From: Phymorhynchus buccinoides
Lineage: Eukaryota; Mollusca; Gastropoda; Neogastropoda; Raphitomidae
Assembly: GCA_017654935.2 (NCBI GenBank)
Contig: CM065698.1
Coordinates: 2,040,301-2,104,300, forward strand
DNA length: 64,000 bases
Direction of reading: 5' to 3'
In this document: positions 32,378 through 43,575 of the stretch, piece after piece
Layout: each line of letters opens with the position of its first letter
Numbering within the stretch: position 1 is the first letter of the stretch
Program-made: the position numbers and the translations under genes
The notes under the pieces: generated by a model
The model's database searches: none
Seen by the model: only the letters and a program-made list of their open reading frames with translations
Told to the model about the DNA's origin: nothing

Positions 32378-34010
32378 AGTATCAGTGTATGATCCATGAA
32401 ACAAAGCGCAATGCTTATCAAAGACATGACACTGACCTGCCTGTCACTACTCTCAGTCCACAAGTATCAGTGTATGATTCGTGAAACAAAGCGCAACGCT
32501 TATCAAAGACATGACACTGACCTGCCTGTCACTACTCTCAGTCCACAAGTATCAGTGTATGATTCGTGAAACAAAGCGCAACGCTTATCAAAGACATGAC
32601 ACTGACCTGCCTGTCACTACTCTCAGTCCACAAGTATCAGTGTATGATTCGTGAAACAAAGCGCAACGCTTATCAAAGACATGACACTGACCTGCCTGTC
32701 ACTACTCTCAGTCCACAAGTATCAGTGTATGATTCGTGAAACAAAGCGCAACGCTTATCAAAGACATGACACTGACCTGTCTGTCACTACTCTCAGTCCA
32801 CAAGTATCAGTGTATGATTCGTGAAACAAAGCGCAACGCTTATCAAAGACATGACACTGACCTGCCTGTCACTACTCTCAGTCCACAAGTATCAGTGTAT
32901 GATTCGTGAAACAAAGCGCAACGCTTATCAAAGACATGACACTGACCTGCCTGTCACTACTCTCAGTCCACAAGTATCAGTGTATGATTCGTGAAACAAA
33001 GCGCAACGCTTATCAAAGACATGACACTGACCTGTCTGTCACTACTCTCAGTCCACAAGTATCAGTGTATGATTCGTGAAACAAAGCGCAACGCTTATCA
33101 AAGACATGACACTGACCTGCCTGTCACTACTCTCAGTCCACAAGTATCAGTGTATGATTCGTGAAACAAAGCGCAACGCTTATCAAAGACATGACACTGA
33201 CCTGTCTGTCACTACTCTCAGTCCACAAGTATCAGTGTATGATTCGTGAAACAAAGCGCAACGCTTATCAAAGACATGACACTGACCTGCCTGTCACTAC
33301 TCTCAGTCCACAAGTATCAGTGTATGATTCGTGAAACAAAGCGCAACGCTTATCAAAGACATGACACTGACCTGCCTGTCACTACTCTCAGTCCACAAGT
33401 ATCAGTGTATGATTCGTGAAACAAAGCGCAACGCTTATCAAAGACATGACACTGACCTGTCTGTCACTACTCTCAGTCCACAAGTATCAGTGTATGATTC
33501 GTGAAACAAAGCGCAACGCTTATCAAAGACATGACACTGACCTGCCTGTCACTACTCTCAGTCCACAAGTATCAGTGTATGATTCGTGAAACAAAGCGCA
33601 ACGCTTATCAAAGACATGACACTGACCTGTCTGTCACTACTCTCAGTCCACAAGTATCAGTGTATGATTCGTGAAACAAAGCGCAACGCTTATCAAAGAC
33701 ATGACACTGACCTGTCTGTCACTACTCTCTACTCTCAGACCACAAGTATCAGTGTATGATTCGTGAAACAAAGCTCAATGCTTGCCAAAGACTTGACACT
33801 GACCTGTCTGTCACTACTCTCTACTCTCAGACCACAAGTATCAGTGTATGATTCGTGAAACAAAGCTCAATGCTTGCCAAAGACTTGACACTGACCTGTC
33901 TGTCACTACTCTCTACTCTCAGACCACAAGTATCAGTGTATGATTCGTGAAACAAAGCGCAACGCTTGCCAAAGACTTGACACTGACCTGTCTGTCACTA
34001 CTCTCAGTCC
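32378..34010 (-). repeat. 85 bp minisatellite, 19 copies, right arm
   Basis: CTGTCACTAC recurs every 85 bp from about 32442, and the last few units next to the exon are longer, as in the left arm. Read in the gene's direction the A/G variant string is AAAAAGAGGAGAGGAGGGG. It differs from the left array only at unit 16. Confidence 0.93.
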
Positions 34011-34227
34011 AGTCAGGGAACGGCAGAGGCTCTCCATGAACTGACGCCAGGTGGAGTTCCAAACTGCTGACCAGCACAAAGGCAGCAGAACAACGCTGAC
34101 ACACACGACCTCTTTTCAGAGACAGCAGTGACTCAGACGTGTTGTCAGACATGGGCTGTACTGTGCTGTAGACAGCTGAGGGCTGATCTGGTGAGTCTTC
34201 CTCCATGGACCATGCTGGTTCCAGCTT
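33988..34227 (-). CDS. Zinc-finger gene, exon 2 with one C2H2 finger, right copy
   Basis: The minus-strand exon has the same splice signals and length (240 bp, phase 0-0) as 26191-26430 and the same C-x2-C-x12-H-x4-H finger, CQRCSAAFVLVSSLELHLAS then VH. It differs in QPMSD (left QPVSD) and LLSLK (left LLTLK). Transcription would run toward the palindrome centre, where the gene is lost as in the left copy. The open frame stays intact, so it is not obviously a pseudogene at this exon, but no downstream exon exists in the window. Confidence 0.68.
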
Positions 34228-34323
34228 CTAATAAACAAAGGATTAAATAAAGGAAACATTGTAATTATAAACAAAAGAAACATTATGAAATTGTGAGAGA
34301 TGAAGAAAAATGGATTTTGATAG

Positions 34324-35617
34324 TTAACCCCTTCACCGCCAAAGGAAAACAGTGAAAGTATCGGTTTTCTTATTATGAAATTGAAAAGAGACCTGTTAGG
34401 CCGCAGACACAGACGCGGAGGTTACCCATAAAACCCCATAAATAAGCAACAGAAAGAAGGACAAAATATACAGATAAGGGGAAATACAGACATGTGCGCT
34501 TATTTTTTTCATTAATTTTTTTTACTTATTTGCAGATTGTACATGGGATGTCTGCCCGCGTCTGCATACCCAGCCCAACACTCAGTCTGAGAAAATGGTC
34601 TGACTTGTCTAAACCAAAAACCATCATTCTAGGACTATAGTATGACATGAACAGTTATGGCATCATTAATGACATCACACACCACCTAGTAGACACAGGA
34701 CTGGACAGGGAAGGGGTTAATGTATTCAACATCATCACTGACATCACACACCACGTAGTAGACACAGGACTGGACAGGGAAAGGGTTAATGTATTCAACA
34801 TCATCACTGACATCACACACCACGTAGTAGACACAGGACTGGACAGGGAAGGGGTTAATGTATTCAACATCATCACTGACATCACACACCACGTAGTAGA
34901 CACAGGACTGGACAGGGAAGGGGTTAATGTATTCAACATCATCACGGACATCACACACCACGTAGTAGACACAGGACTGGGCAGGGGAGGGGTTAATGTA
35001 TTCAACATCATCACTGACATCACACACCACGTAGTAGACACAGGACTGGACAGGGAAGAGGTTAATGTATTCAACGTCATCACTGACATCACACACCACG
35101 TAGTAGACACAGGACTGGACAGGGAAGGGGTTAATGTATTCAACATCATCACTGACATCACACACCACGTAGTAGACACAGGACTGGGCAGGGAAGGGGT
35201 TAATGTATTCAACATCATCACTGACATCACACACCACGTAGTAGACACAGGACTGGGCAGGGGAGGGGTTAATGTATTCAACATCATCACTGACATCACA
35301 CACCACGTAGTAGACACAGGACTGGGCAGGGGAGGGGTTAATGTATTCAACATCATCACTGACATCACACACCACGTAGTAGACACAGGACTGGGCAGGG
35401 GAGGGGTTAATGTATTCAACATCATCACTGACATCACACACCACGTAGTAGACACAGGACTGGACAGGGAAGGGGTTAATGTATTCAACGTCATCACTGA
35501 CATCACACACCACGTAGTAGACACAGGACTGGACAGGGAAGGGGTTAATGTATTCAACATCATCACTGACATCACACACCACGTAGTAGACACAGGACTG
35601 GGCAGGGGAGGGGTTAA
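34324..35617. mobile_element. TTAA-bounded element with a 69 bp x 14 array, right arm
   Basis: It begins TTAACCCCTTCACCGCC and ends with the last unit's AGGGGTTAA. The 14 units follow the same order of variants as the left arm, with one substitution in unit 9 and one in unit 5 among the residues compared. Each unit carries AGGGGTTAATG, that is, its own copy of the element terminus. Confidence 0.75.
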
Positions 35618-35787
35618 TGTATTCAACATCATCAATATTAAGTTCAGGAAAATATGAACATGCCTTTTCTACAATCTAATCATTAACTTTTTTGTATTTG
35701 CAGAACTTTTTATTTGTATTGTCCATTAAAACAGGGTTTAAACGGAAATTGTTGCAAATAAACATGCACTCTAATACACAATATTCT

Positions 35788-35793
<6 letters not shown>

Positions 35794-35839
<46 letters not shown>

Positions 35840-35863
35840 ACACACACAGTCACACACACAATA

Positions 35864-35943
<80 letters not shown>

Positions 35944-35960
35944 ACACAGTCACTCATAAT
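35794..35960. repeat. (CA)n microsatellite, right arm
   Basis: Counterpart of 24430-24626, with different run lengths and interruptions. Confidence 0.93.
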
Positions 35961-36057
35961 AACACATACACACACAAAAGAGCTTTAAAGCTAGTTCTAC
36001 TTAAATCGAGTAGCTTGACAATAAATGATTATAAACAATACACTGACATCCTTCCGT

Positions 36058-36640
36058 TTAAAGGTGGCCCCTGACGGATGAGTTTTTGCAAGAAACACAT
36101 TGAGATCACCAGAAAGACAGCCTTTTCAAGGATCGGAACACTCACTTTGCTCTGGTTTCTTAGAAATAAAACCGTCAAAACGGCGATTCCTCCTTGGCGG
36201 AGATGCTGGAGAGAGAAGCCATTTTGGATGGGGTGGGTGGAGGTCATTCATTGTGGTTGAAGCGTTTTCTTTTTTTGTAGTGCAGTAAAAAAAAAAAAAG
36301 GAGCTATTTCCTTTCTTGTGAGTGAAACTCCTTTAGATAAACTGTACATGTATAAACAAATTTTTTAAATAAAATAAAAAGGCTTGTATTGCGAAAAGTT
36401 TGTGCAAACGATTTTGTCTAAACGTAGGCGGCCATTACAAAAAAGATGGCACATGCCTTCTCTTTGGGTGAAAGAATTTGACTTCCAGCAACTCCGCCAA
36501 GGAGGAATCGCCGATTTGATGGCTCGATTTCTGGGAAACCAGAGCAAAGTGAGTATTGCAATCTCTGTAAAGGGTGTTTTTTCAGGTGATCGGGACGTGT
36601 TTCTTACAAAAAACTCATCCGTCAGGGTGCCCCTTTAAAG
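36058..36640. repeat. Two copies of the 'CTCCGCC' dispersed repeat, right arm
   Basis: A minus-strand partial copy (36058-36235) and a plus-strand copy (36384-36640), mirroring 23773-24362. Confidence 0.75.
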
Positions 36641-37871
36641 ACAAACTTTTCTTAAACAAATGTCTATGTATGTATAATGTCGTAAATGGAACAGCCCCAA
36701 ATAAAATAATAAGCTCCTTTACATTAAATGAAAATCGACATACTCATAAGCTTTCATTTCCTAAACCCCATAACGATCTGTTCAAATCCAGCTTGACATA
36801 CTCTGGGGGAAACACATGGAACAACTTGCCATCATTCTTGAAATCATGTCCATCTAAACCAGCTTTTAAAAAGGTAATCTTATGTTATTAATTCTTCTTC
36901 TACCAACATCTTTGGCTTACTAATTACTGTTACTAACCAAGTCATTTTTAGATTTTCACCCAAAACGCTACTTACTTTGAAAATAAATCACTAAAAATAC
37001 ATTTATGCATGGTTTTGAATAAAATTTGGTGAGCATGAATAAAATTATGATACAAAACAAATTGTGTTGATGAGTTTTATGTATGTGGATGGTGTTGACG
37101 ATGGTGGTGGTGGTGGTGGTGGTGGTGGTGGTTGATGGTATTGCGTACATGCAAGCTAGTTTGTCAGCAAAAACAAATCAGTCTGGCTAAAAATCAATGA
37201 CACCACAATAAGTGTTAGTAATAAAAGCAATCTGAACAAACCGGTCAATCATCTGTACACTTTTAGTGCTAAGGTAGAGCGCAATATTGAACAGTTAGTA
37301 AGAACAGTGAAAAAAAATAATAATTAACTCACTATATAATGCATTGCATGTTCATGTGTGCCTGGAAATATTCTTTTTCTTCCTTCTTACTTCCCTTTCC
37401 TTCTTTTTTTCTCTCCATTATTGTGTGTGCATGCATGCGCGCGTGTGTGCGTTGAGTGTGTGTGTGTGCGTGTGCGTACGTGTGTGCGTTGAGTGTGTGT
37501 GTGCGTGCGAGCATGTGTGCATTGAGTGTGTGTGTGCGTTGAGTGTGTGTGTGCGTGCGCACGTGTGTGCGTTGAGTGTGTGTGTGTGTCTGTATGTGTT
37601 CTTTTCTCCCCGGCTTTCCCTCCCGCTCCACCCCCTCTCTCTCTGTCTCTCCCTCCCTACCCCCTTCTCTCTTGTTTGGTTCTTTGTTTTTGCTTTCATT
37701 ATACCGATCAGAATGTGTTCTGTGTGTTGTGTTCCTGTAAATATGTTCTTTTCTCATTGATTTTTTTATTTTATTGATGTTTGTATTTTTTTTGAGGGCA
37801 GGGTAAAAAAAAGTTTGGTCAGCTTATTCCTTAACCCTCAATAAAGATCATTTGACTTGACTTGACTTGAC
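36640..37871 (+). mobile_element. 5'-truncated LINE with (TTGAC)n tail, right arm
   Basis: Mirror of 22534-23770. 36640-36891 encodes KCLCMYNVVNGTAPNKIISS and NTWNNLPSFLKSC. The 3' UTR ends CCTCAATAAAGATCATTTGA followed by four TTGAC-type pentamers at about 37852-37871. Confidence 0.78.
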
Positions 37872-38315
37872 ATACTCATAATAACGCACGCGCACACACA
37901 CACACACACACACACAAATATATTCTGTAAAATGTGGGCTTTCATCAGGAGAATGTGTCACTGGATTGGGCGAGTGTGTGTGGTGTCTGTAGCCAAACGG
38001 ACAATAGATTAATCTGCGCCAGGTCTTTTCTAGTAAAAGAATGAGCACTGAGTCACTGTAATGTTGTAATTTCTTAACAAGTTTTCATATAAACTTTTTA
38101 ATATACAGTCCATGAAATTTGCATAGATCTGCTGATATTCATAGTCATGGCAGCTACAATGTCGCCCTGCTTGTCTGTTGAAGCATTAGAATCGTTGTAA
38201 AATAAATGCAGTGGCTCCACGCTTACAGCCCTATTAACACACAATTGAGCAAGTGGCTCTTACAACCCGTATTCTTCGCTAATTTCATTATTTAGTATAC
38301 TTACTGTTTTAGCAT

Positions 38316-39380
38316 TTGCTTAGCCCTTTCAGTTGGTGGATGCCTCGTGCCTCCATACGGGGAGCTGGACCACCCCGCCCCCTCCACCAGTCTCTCCCCG
38401 TGGGGATACCGGGGGGGGGGTCTTTCATACAAATAGTTCCCCCACCTTCTGGAAGTTCTGTGCTTGTAACTTCCTACAATATGTCACTCTCTTTGATTCT
38501 GCCTTTTCCCTTTGCTTTCTGTCATCTACTATCTTTCTGACTTATTGGCCCATTCTCCTGCCTTTTTAAAAAACAAAAATCTTCCAAATAATTTTCTCCT
38601 TCGAGTTCCCCAGAAATTGGAATGTGTCGGCTGTACGCAGCTGGAAGACCAGTGAAAACTGAAAACCAGGCACATACGTACGTACCTTATCCATTATGGC
38701 CATATGGCCTGGGAATGCAGAAGAGGAAGAAGAAGCAGCTTAGCCATTCATGATATAGTCAAGTTTTGAGAGAGGGTGAGGGCCAGGTCAGGAGGGAGCA
38801 TGATGCTACCCAAAAGTACAACATGCAATGTCAACGTATATCTGCAAGAACCGACTACCGCAACAACTCCTCCTTTCCCAAAACCATCCGCCACTGGAAC
38901 TCCTTGCCACCAAAAACTGTCCAGTCCCCCACGCTCAGATCCTTCACCTCAAAGGTGCTGAAGCTCCCCGCATAAAGACCACTCCCCCCCCTGTGTGGGG
39001 CAGGGTGTTCTGGGACTAGCCAGGGGTGCCCAGCCTCGCATGGCCTCTTATCTATCTAGCTTTTGCTTTTGTTTTTCCTGCGCAGCATAAATTCTTTGAA
39101 CCCAAGTACATGTCAATAATTGACGGTTACGGCAGGTGGACATTACCAGAAGAAGAAGAAGAAGAAAAGTTATAAAAGCTTCAGTTTTGGCTTTTAAAAA
39201 AATTCATTAAATTTTCCCATGTTGTTTTTGACATACCCTGGCTAAAAGACTCCAGGGATCATCCCAACAGCCGAAGCACCTGAACACCGTGGTACAAATG
39301 CACCAGCTAGGAATGAGAACATTATGTGTGTGGCCGTTTTTGATTAACCCTCCACATAGGCAGCCACGACAAGAGGGGAG
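38316..39380 (+). mobile_element. Cluster of LINE 3' ends, right arm
   Basis: Mirror of 21010-22080. The C-terminus at 38766-38975 reads ISARTDYRNNSSFPKTIRHW, and its 3' UTR ends at an (AGA)n tail near 39150-39172. The tail fragment at 39225-39380 is of the 59205-59306 type. Confidence 0.78.
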
Positions 39381-39708
39381 TAACTACTTTATTGACTGTG
39401 CATGCGTTGCTTTCACAAAATAAATCCCTGACATAATATCTGAAAGTAGACAAAACACATGGCAGGGCGCTTGGCAGTGAATGTCTTTGCATTTGGTGGG
39501 AGTGAAGTGTGCTGTACTGGGCGAATGTATTCGCCCATGGTACTATTACAAGAGTTAAACTGCAAAGGTTTGCTGGGCCTAATTATTTCTTAGGCGCATA
39601 ACAGCAGCATGCTGCATCTGCACTTACATGACACGAGACTGTCTGAGTGATTGAATAATAAGAAGAAGGAGAATGGCTTAAGAAGATAATTTGATAACTT
39701 GTACTGAC

Positions 39709-39805
39709 CACCACAACACTGTCCATCCAAGGTGTCCAGTCGTCTTCTATGACCTCTTCTTTGACCCCGTCCATTGTGTCTGCAGTTCAGCTTGCTGGTC
39801 CTGGT
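39709..39805 (-). CDS. Zinc-finger gene, first coding exon, right copy
   Basis: Minus-strand mirror of 20577-20673: acceptor CCTACAG, ATG at 39774, 22 codons beginning MDGVKEEVIEDDWTPWMDSV, donor GTCAGT. The coding part is identical to the left copy. The next exon in this direction is 33988-34227. A GT/GC-alternating tract lies just upstream of the acceptor in both copies. Confidence 0.6.
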
Positions 39806-40462
39806 CTGTAGGAAAATATAGCGCACACGCACGCACGCGCGCGCACGCACGCGCGCGCACGCACGCATGCACGCACGCACACACACACACACATTTTAAC
39901 AATCACCTCCTACTTTGTAAATTTAGCATATTTTTCAGGCTTTAAGGCCATCATGTTTTCCGCAGACTGAGACCCCTGCGTCTTATAACAGGGCTTCTGA
40001 AAACGTACAGATTGTACGTATTTACGCACTAGAGCTCTCAAATCACCCCCTAGAATCTGAAACTGTGCGTGAGATTTACCCTTTAAAATCTCATTTGGGG
40101 GGTGAGATGACGCATTTTAATGATGACACGTGCGTGAACACAACCGTTACTTATCAGTAAGTTAATGACGTTCTTCCTATTTTAATCGTCTGTTAGGCCT
40201 TTCTGCCGCAAGCTGTCTAGGCTAGATCTAAAGTTATATTGGATAGTGCAGAAAGCCCAAATCATTAAAAGCTCATTGCTCATGGCGTGGGGTTGGAGAT
40301 TTGCAGGCTATGGAGCTTCTCCCATGTTTTCGCCTTTACCCCTTAAAATTTAAAACGGGGTGAAAATACCCGTTACAATTCTAAACAGGGGGTGAGCGTA
40401 CCCATTAAGAGGGGAAAAGACCAGAAGCGCTGTATAATGTCACTGATAATATAGTATGAAAA

Positions 40463-41337
40463 TATACTGTCCAAAAAAAGAAACGCATACTTTTTCAAAT
40501 GTTGTTTCTGTCATTGTATTGCTGCACGCATATCCACCTAACTACTAGAAGTGTTCACCCAGTGGTCCTTGTCATGATCGCTGTCAGTGTTTCTCTCTGC
40601 TCATGTGCATGCGCACACTGTGCCTAAAATGTCAAAAAAGCGATTTTTTGATGCACACGTGCCATGCATGGATAGAATTTCATGCAATTTCGTGAACACA
40701 GAGTTAACACCTTGTTCTCAAACGTCTACGAAAGGGAATCCCTTAGTGTTGGTGCAAGGGCGCCTAACTGCAGAGCAATACCTAAGGACATTCTGTGTCC
40801 ACACGTCCTGCCCCTTCTGCACGACCTTAACGCTGTGTTCCTGCAGGACAAGGCTCGCCCTCATACTGTGCGAGCACCCAGTTGCTCATCAACAATCACC
40901 TCCACAAAATTCTCTGGCCAACCATATTATCAGACATGAATCTAAAAGAACACATTTGGGATGAACTGGATAGACACGTTCATGGCCGAGAAGATGTGCC
41001 AGTGAATCACTGCGAGTTGTTGAATGCGCAGCAGGAGGAGTGGGACATCATCCCACAGCAAGACATTCGCCGTCTGATCGAGTCCCATGCCGATGGTGTC
41101 CCAGGCACTTGTTGCTGTTCAAGGCCGTCACACCCTACTGTTTTGACAGCCCTCACACCCATGGATGTCAACTGACTGAATGATTTGAGGATACATATGA
41201 ACTCTCCATACATTCAGCTATCACCATGTCAAATTTCAAAACGAAATTCGCATTGTGTGATTTTCTGTTAAGTTTGGAAATTAAGATGAACTTTGACTAG
41301 GCCTACAAGTTATGCGTATCTTTTTTTGAACAGTATA
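40463..41337 (+). mobile_element. Tc1/mariner-like element, 875 bp, non-autonomous
   Basis: The terminal inverted repeats pair TATACTGTCCAAAAAAAGAA at the left with its near complement TCTTTTTTTGAACAGTATA at the right, and ACGCATA continues inward. TA dinucleotides at both ends fit a TA target duplication. Known Tc1 elements are about 1.3-1.7 kb, so roughly the N-terminal half of the transposase gene is deleted. It sits inside an older MITE. Confidence 0.88.
40690..41135 (+). pseudogene. Tc1-like transposase C-terminal remnant, frameshifted
   Basis: Three frames in succession match the catalytic C-terminus. QGRLTAEQYL is followed, one frame over, by HVLPLLHDLNAVFLQDKARP with HT after it. In the third frame LKEHIWDELDRHV, QEEWDIIPQQDIRRLIES and a final AGVPGT-like stretch follow. 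The second catalytic Asp (usually QDNARPHT) is represented by QDKARPHT, and the EHIWDELDR block holds the third acidic residue. The DNA-binding half is absent. It cannot encode an active enzyme. Confidence 0.88.
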
Positions 41338-41822
41338 TAAAAGCAAAAATCTGAATATTGTGTAAAATGTGGAGGTGCGCCTTATAATAGTAAAAACATG
41401 TGGTACATTATATAACTGCTAATTATAAGAAACAAGTAAACAAGCAAGCGATGAACGGACTTTATAATAGGTTGACATTATCTTCCAGTTAGGGCCAACA
41501 GTAAAGTAAGACAGAGAGCTGAAAGAGAATGACCTTTTGACAATAATGAAACATCATCCCTTTTGTGAAAGACTATGGTTGTCACACTAAAGGCCCCGCC
41601 ACACTGGATACGATTTGACCCCAATACGATACGATTGTCATGACGCCTGTGAGACACGATTCATATGAAACACTTCTGTCTAAAAATAACTTATATTTTC
41701 GTTCACTATACCCATGAAGACAATACACGAATCAAATAAAATGTCTGATACAAAAATAAGATATTTTATTAGATTCGTGTATTGGAGATTACAAATATAC
41801 TTTTATATAGTGAACATAACTA

Positions 41823-42213
41823 CAGTCGACCCCCTCACGAACGGCCCTCTGATTTGCGACCTCCCCTCTTTAACGACTGAAATATGAATGACGGATCATT
41901 TTTCTTCTAAACTTGCCTCCTCATTTACGACTCCCCCTCTAACGCGTTCTACGACCGTAAATCTTGTTGATTTTACGACCGATGCAACACATTCTGACCT
42001 TCTCGCACTCAGTTCGAGCCGACGCACAGCTGGGGTACTACTGTTGTTAGGTCAATCTCGGTAAAAACGAACCGTTCTCACGCCGAAATTGAAGAATTTA
42101 ATCAGCGATATCACGATCTGACCACTAAATGTCACCACTTTTATGCACATGTGTCATCACTGAGCAGTTTATGATCGCGATTTTTTGAAAGTCTTAAAAG
42201 AGGGGGTCGACTG
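41823..42213. mobile_element. Tigger/pogo-like MITE, 391 bp, right arm only
   Basis: CAGTCGACCCCCTC at the left and GAGGGGGTCGACTG at the right are perfect inverted termini flanked by TA on both sides. The left arm has the empty site CCTACTAGTTATG near 19800, which shows a clean TA target duplication. The CAGTCGACC start resembles Tigger-type ends. No transposase is encoded. Confidence 0.9.
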
Positions 42214-42530
42214 TAGTAGGATTTCATCAGATTTATTAAGACAGTAGAATTTCACGTCAACCGTGCCAAATAATGTTCACTGAAAATGAGTAGTATTATT
42301 ACTAGTAATCAAGAATTAAAGAGCATTACTTTCAGTTTTGAAGAGTAGAAGAGGTGCAAACTGAGTAGAATACTACTGAGTAGAATACTACTCGAAAAGA
42401 GTAGAATAAACAGGTCTGCTAGTGTGCGGGATAGCTGAACTACGGAAATGTATCATCGGGACCATGTATTGTTAATCACTTTGCTATTCGGCAATTTCAC
42501 TTTCCATTCTTAATATGTCTAGCTGACATC

Positions 42531-43034
42531 AGTCTAGTGTGAGCAGCATGCTGGACAAGCTGGGCTGGGAAACGCTGGAGAGCAGACGGCAGAGGACCAG
42601 GCTCTCCATGCTGTACAAAATCAGCTCCGGCGCTGTCCACTGCCCCGGCCTACATGCAAAGCTGGTACCACTTCCACATTGGCAACGGCGTGGACACCAT
42701 CTCCAGTTCCAACGCATCCAGTGCCGCACCAAATATCGGTCAAACTCTTTTCTCCCAAGGACCATCAGGGAGTGGAACGACCTGCGGCAGGACACCATCG
42801 ACACCTTCACTGCTGACGCCCCCTGTGTGTCAGTGGTGCAGGACCAACAATAATCCATCAAGTGCCCCTTCCCCCTCCCCTCACTCCCCCTTTCAGCTTG
42901 TCCCTTCAATATTAGTTAAGCAGGCATGTCCTCAGTAAAGAACAGACCGGCCCCACATTCTTCAGTCCTTTTTTTTCCCAAAGGAGCTCAGCTCCTTCAT
43001 CTCAAAGGTGCTGAAGCTCCCTGACTAAAAGCAC

Positions 43035-43066
<32 letters not shown>

Positions 43067-43575
43067 TTTTTTCTTCTTTTTTTTTTTTCTCCCCATGTGC
43101 GGCTTGGTGTTCTCGGACTAGCCAGGGGTGCTCGGTCATGCACGTCCCTTAATCTTATCTGTTTGGACTTATTATTTTTGTTTTTGTTTTTCCTGCGCTG
43201 CATAATTCTTTGAACCCCAGTGTCGTATGCAAAAAAGTAGCATCGTGTAAATACTTCGCTCGCTACTATGAGACTTACTAAGTCACTTAGCATTTGCGGC
43301 GTTTGCGACATTGAGCGAATTTTTTTAAATTTCACTTTTTTCCGTAATGTCATGAAATATGAACGATTTGAGTACGGAAAAGTGTTTCAAATACGGAAAA
43401 AGTGAAATTGCGTTCATCCTTTAAGTTAATGTCGCAAATGCTAACTCATAGTAGCGAGCGAAGTATTTACACGATGCTACTTTTTTGCATACGACACCCC
43501 AGTACATCACTACATGTCAGTAATTGCCAGTTACGGCAGGTGGACATTATTATTTATTGGCAGAAGAAGAAGAAT
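42531..43575 (+). mobile_element. 5'-truncated LINE with (GAA)n tail, right arm
   Basis: 42539-42853 encodes MLDKLGWETLESRRQRTRLS and MLYKISSGAVHC, then QCRTKYRSNSFLPRTIREWN, a LINE ORF2 C-terminus. The 3' UTR contains a long C run (about 43038-43066), the nested TGTCGTATGC MITE, then CAGTTACGGCAGGTGGACAT and a GAAGAAGAA tail near 43562-43575. The frame is longer than in the left copy. Confidence 0.82.
43221..43496. mobile_element. MITE with ~50 bp TIRs (TGTCGTATGC family), right arm
   Basis: Mirror of 18673-18941. TGTCGTATGCAAAAAAGTAG and its complement form the ends. Flanks are AACCCCAG on the left and CCCCAGTAC on the right. A related LINE tail without the MITE (near 39100) reads GAACCCAAGTACAT, giving the empty site. 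Confidence 0.9.

Larger units (their letters stand above)
40315..41543. other. Right-arm-only block (~1.23 kb) relative to the left arm
   Basis: In the left arm CATTATT (near 20066) runs directly into GCTCCATAGCC. In the right arm these flanks are separated by this block. It contains the dead Tc1-like element and pieces of the ACTATAAGGCG-type MITE on either side of it (near 40430-40462 and 41338-41385). Either the right arm gained it or the left lost it. Confidence 0.85.
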
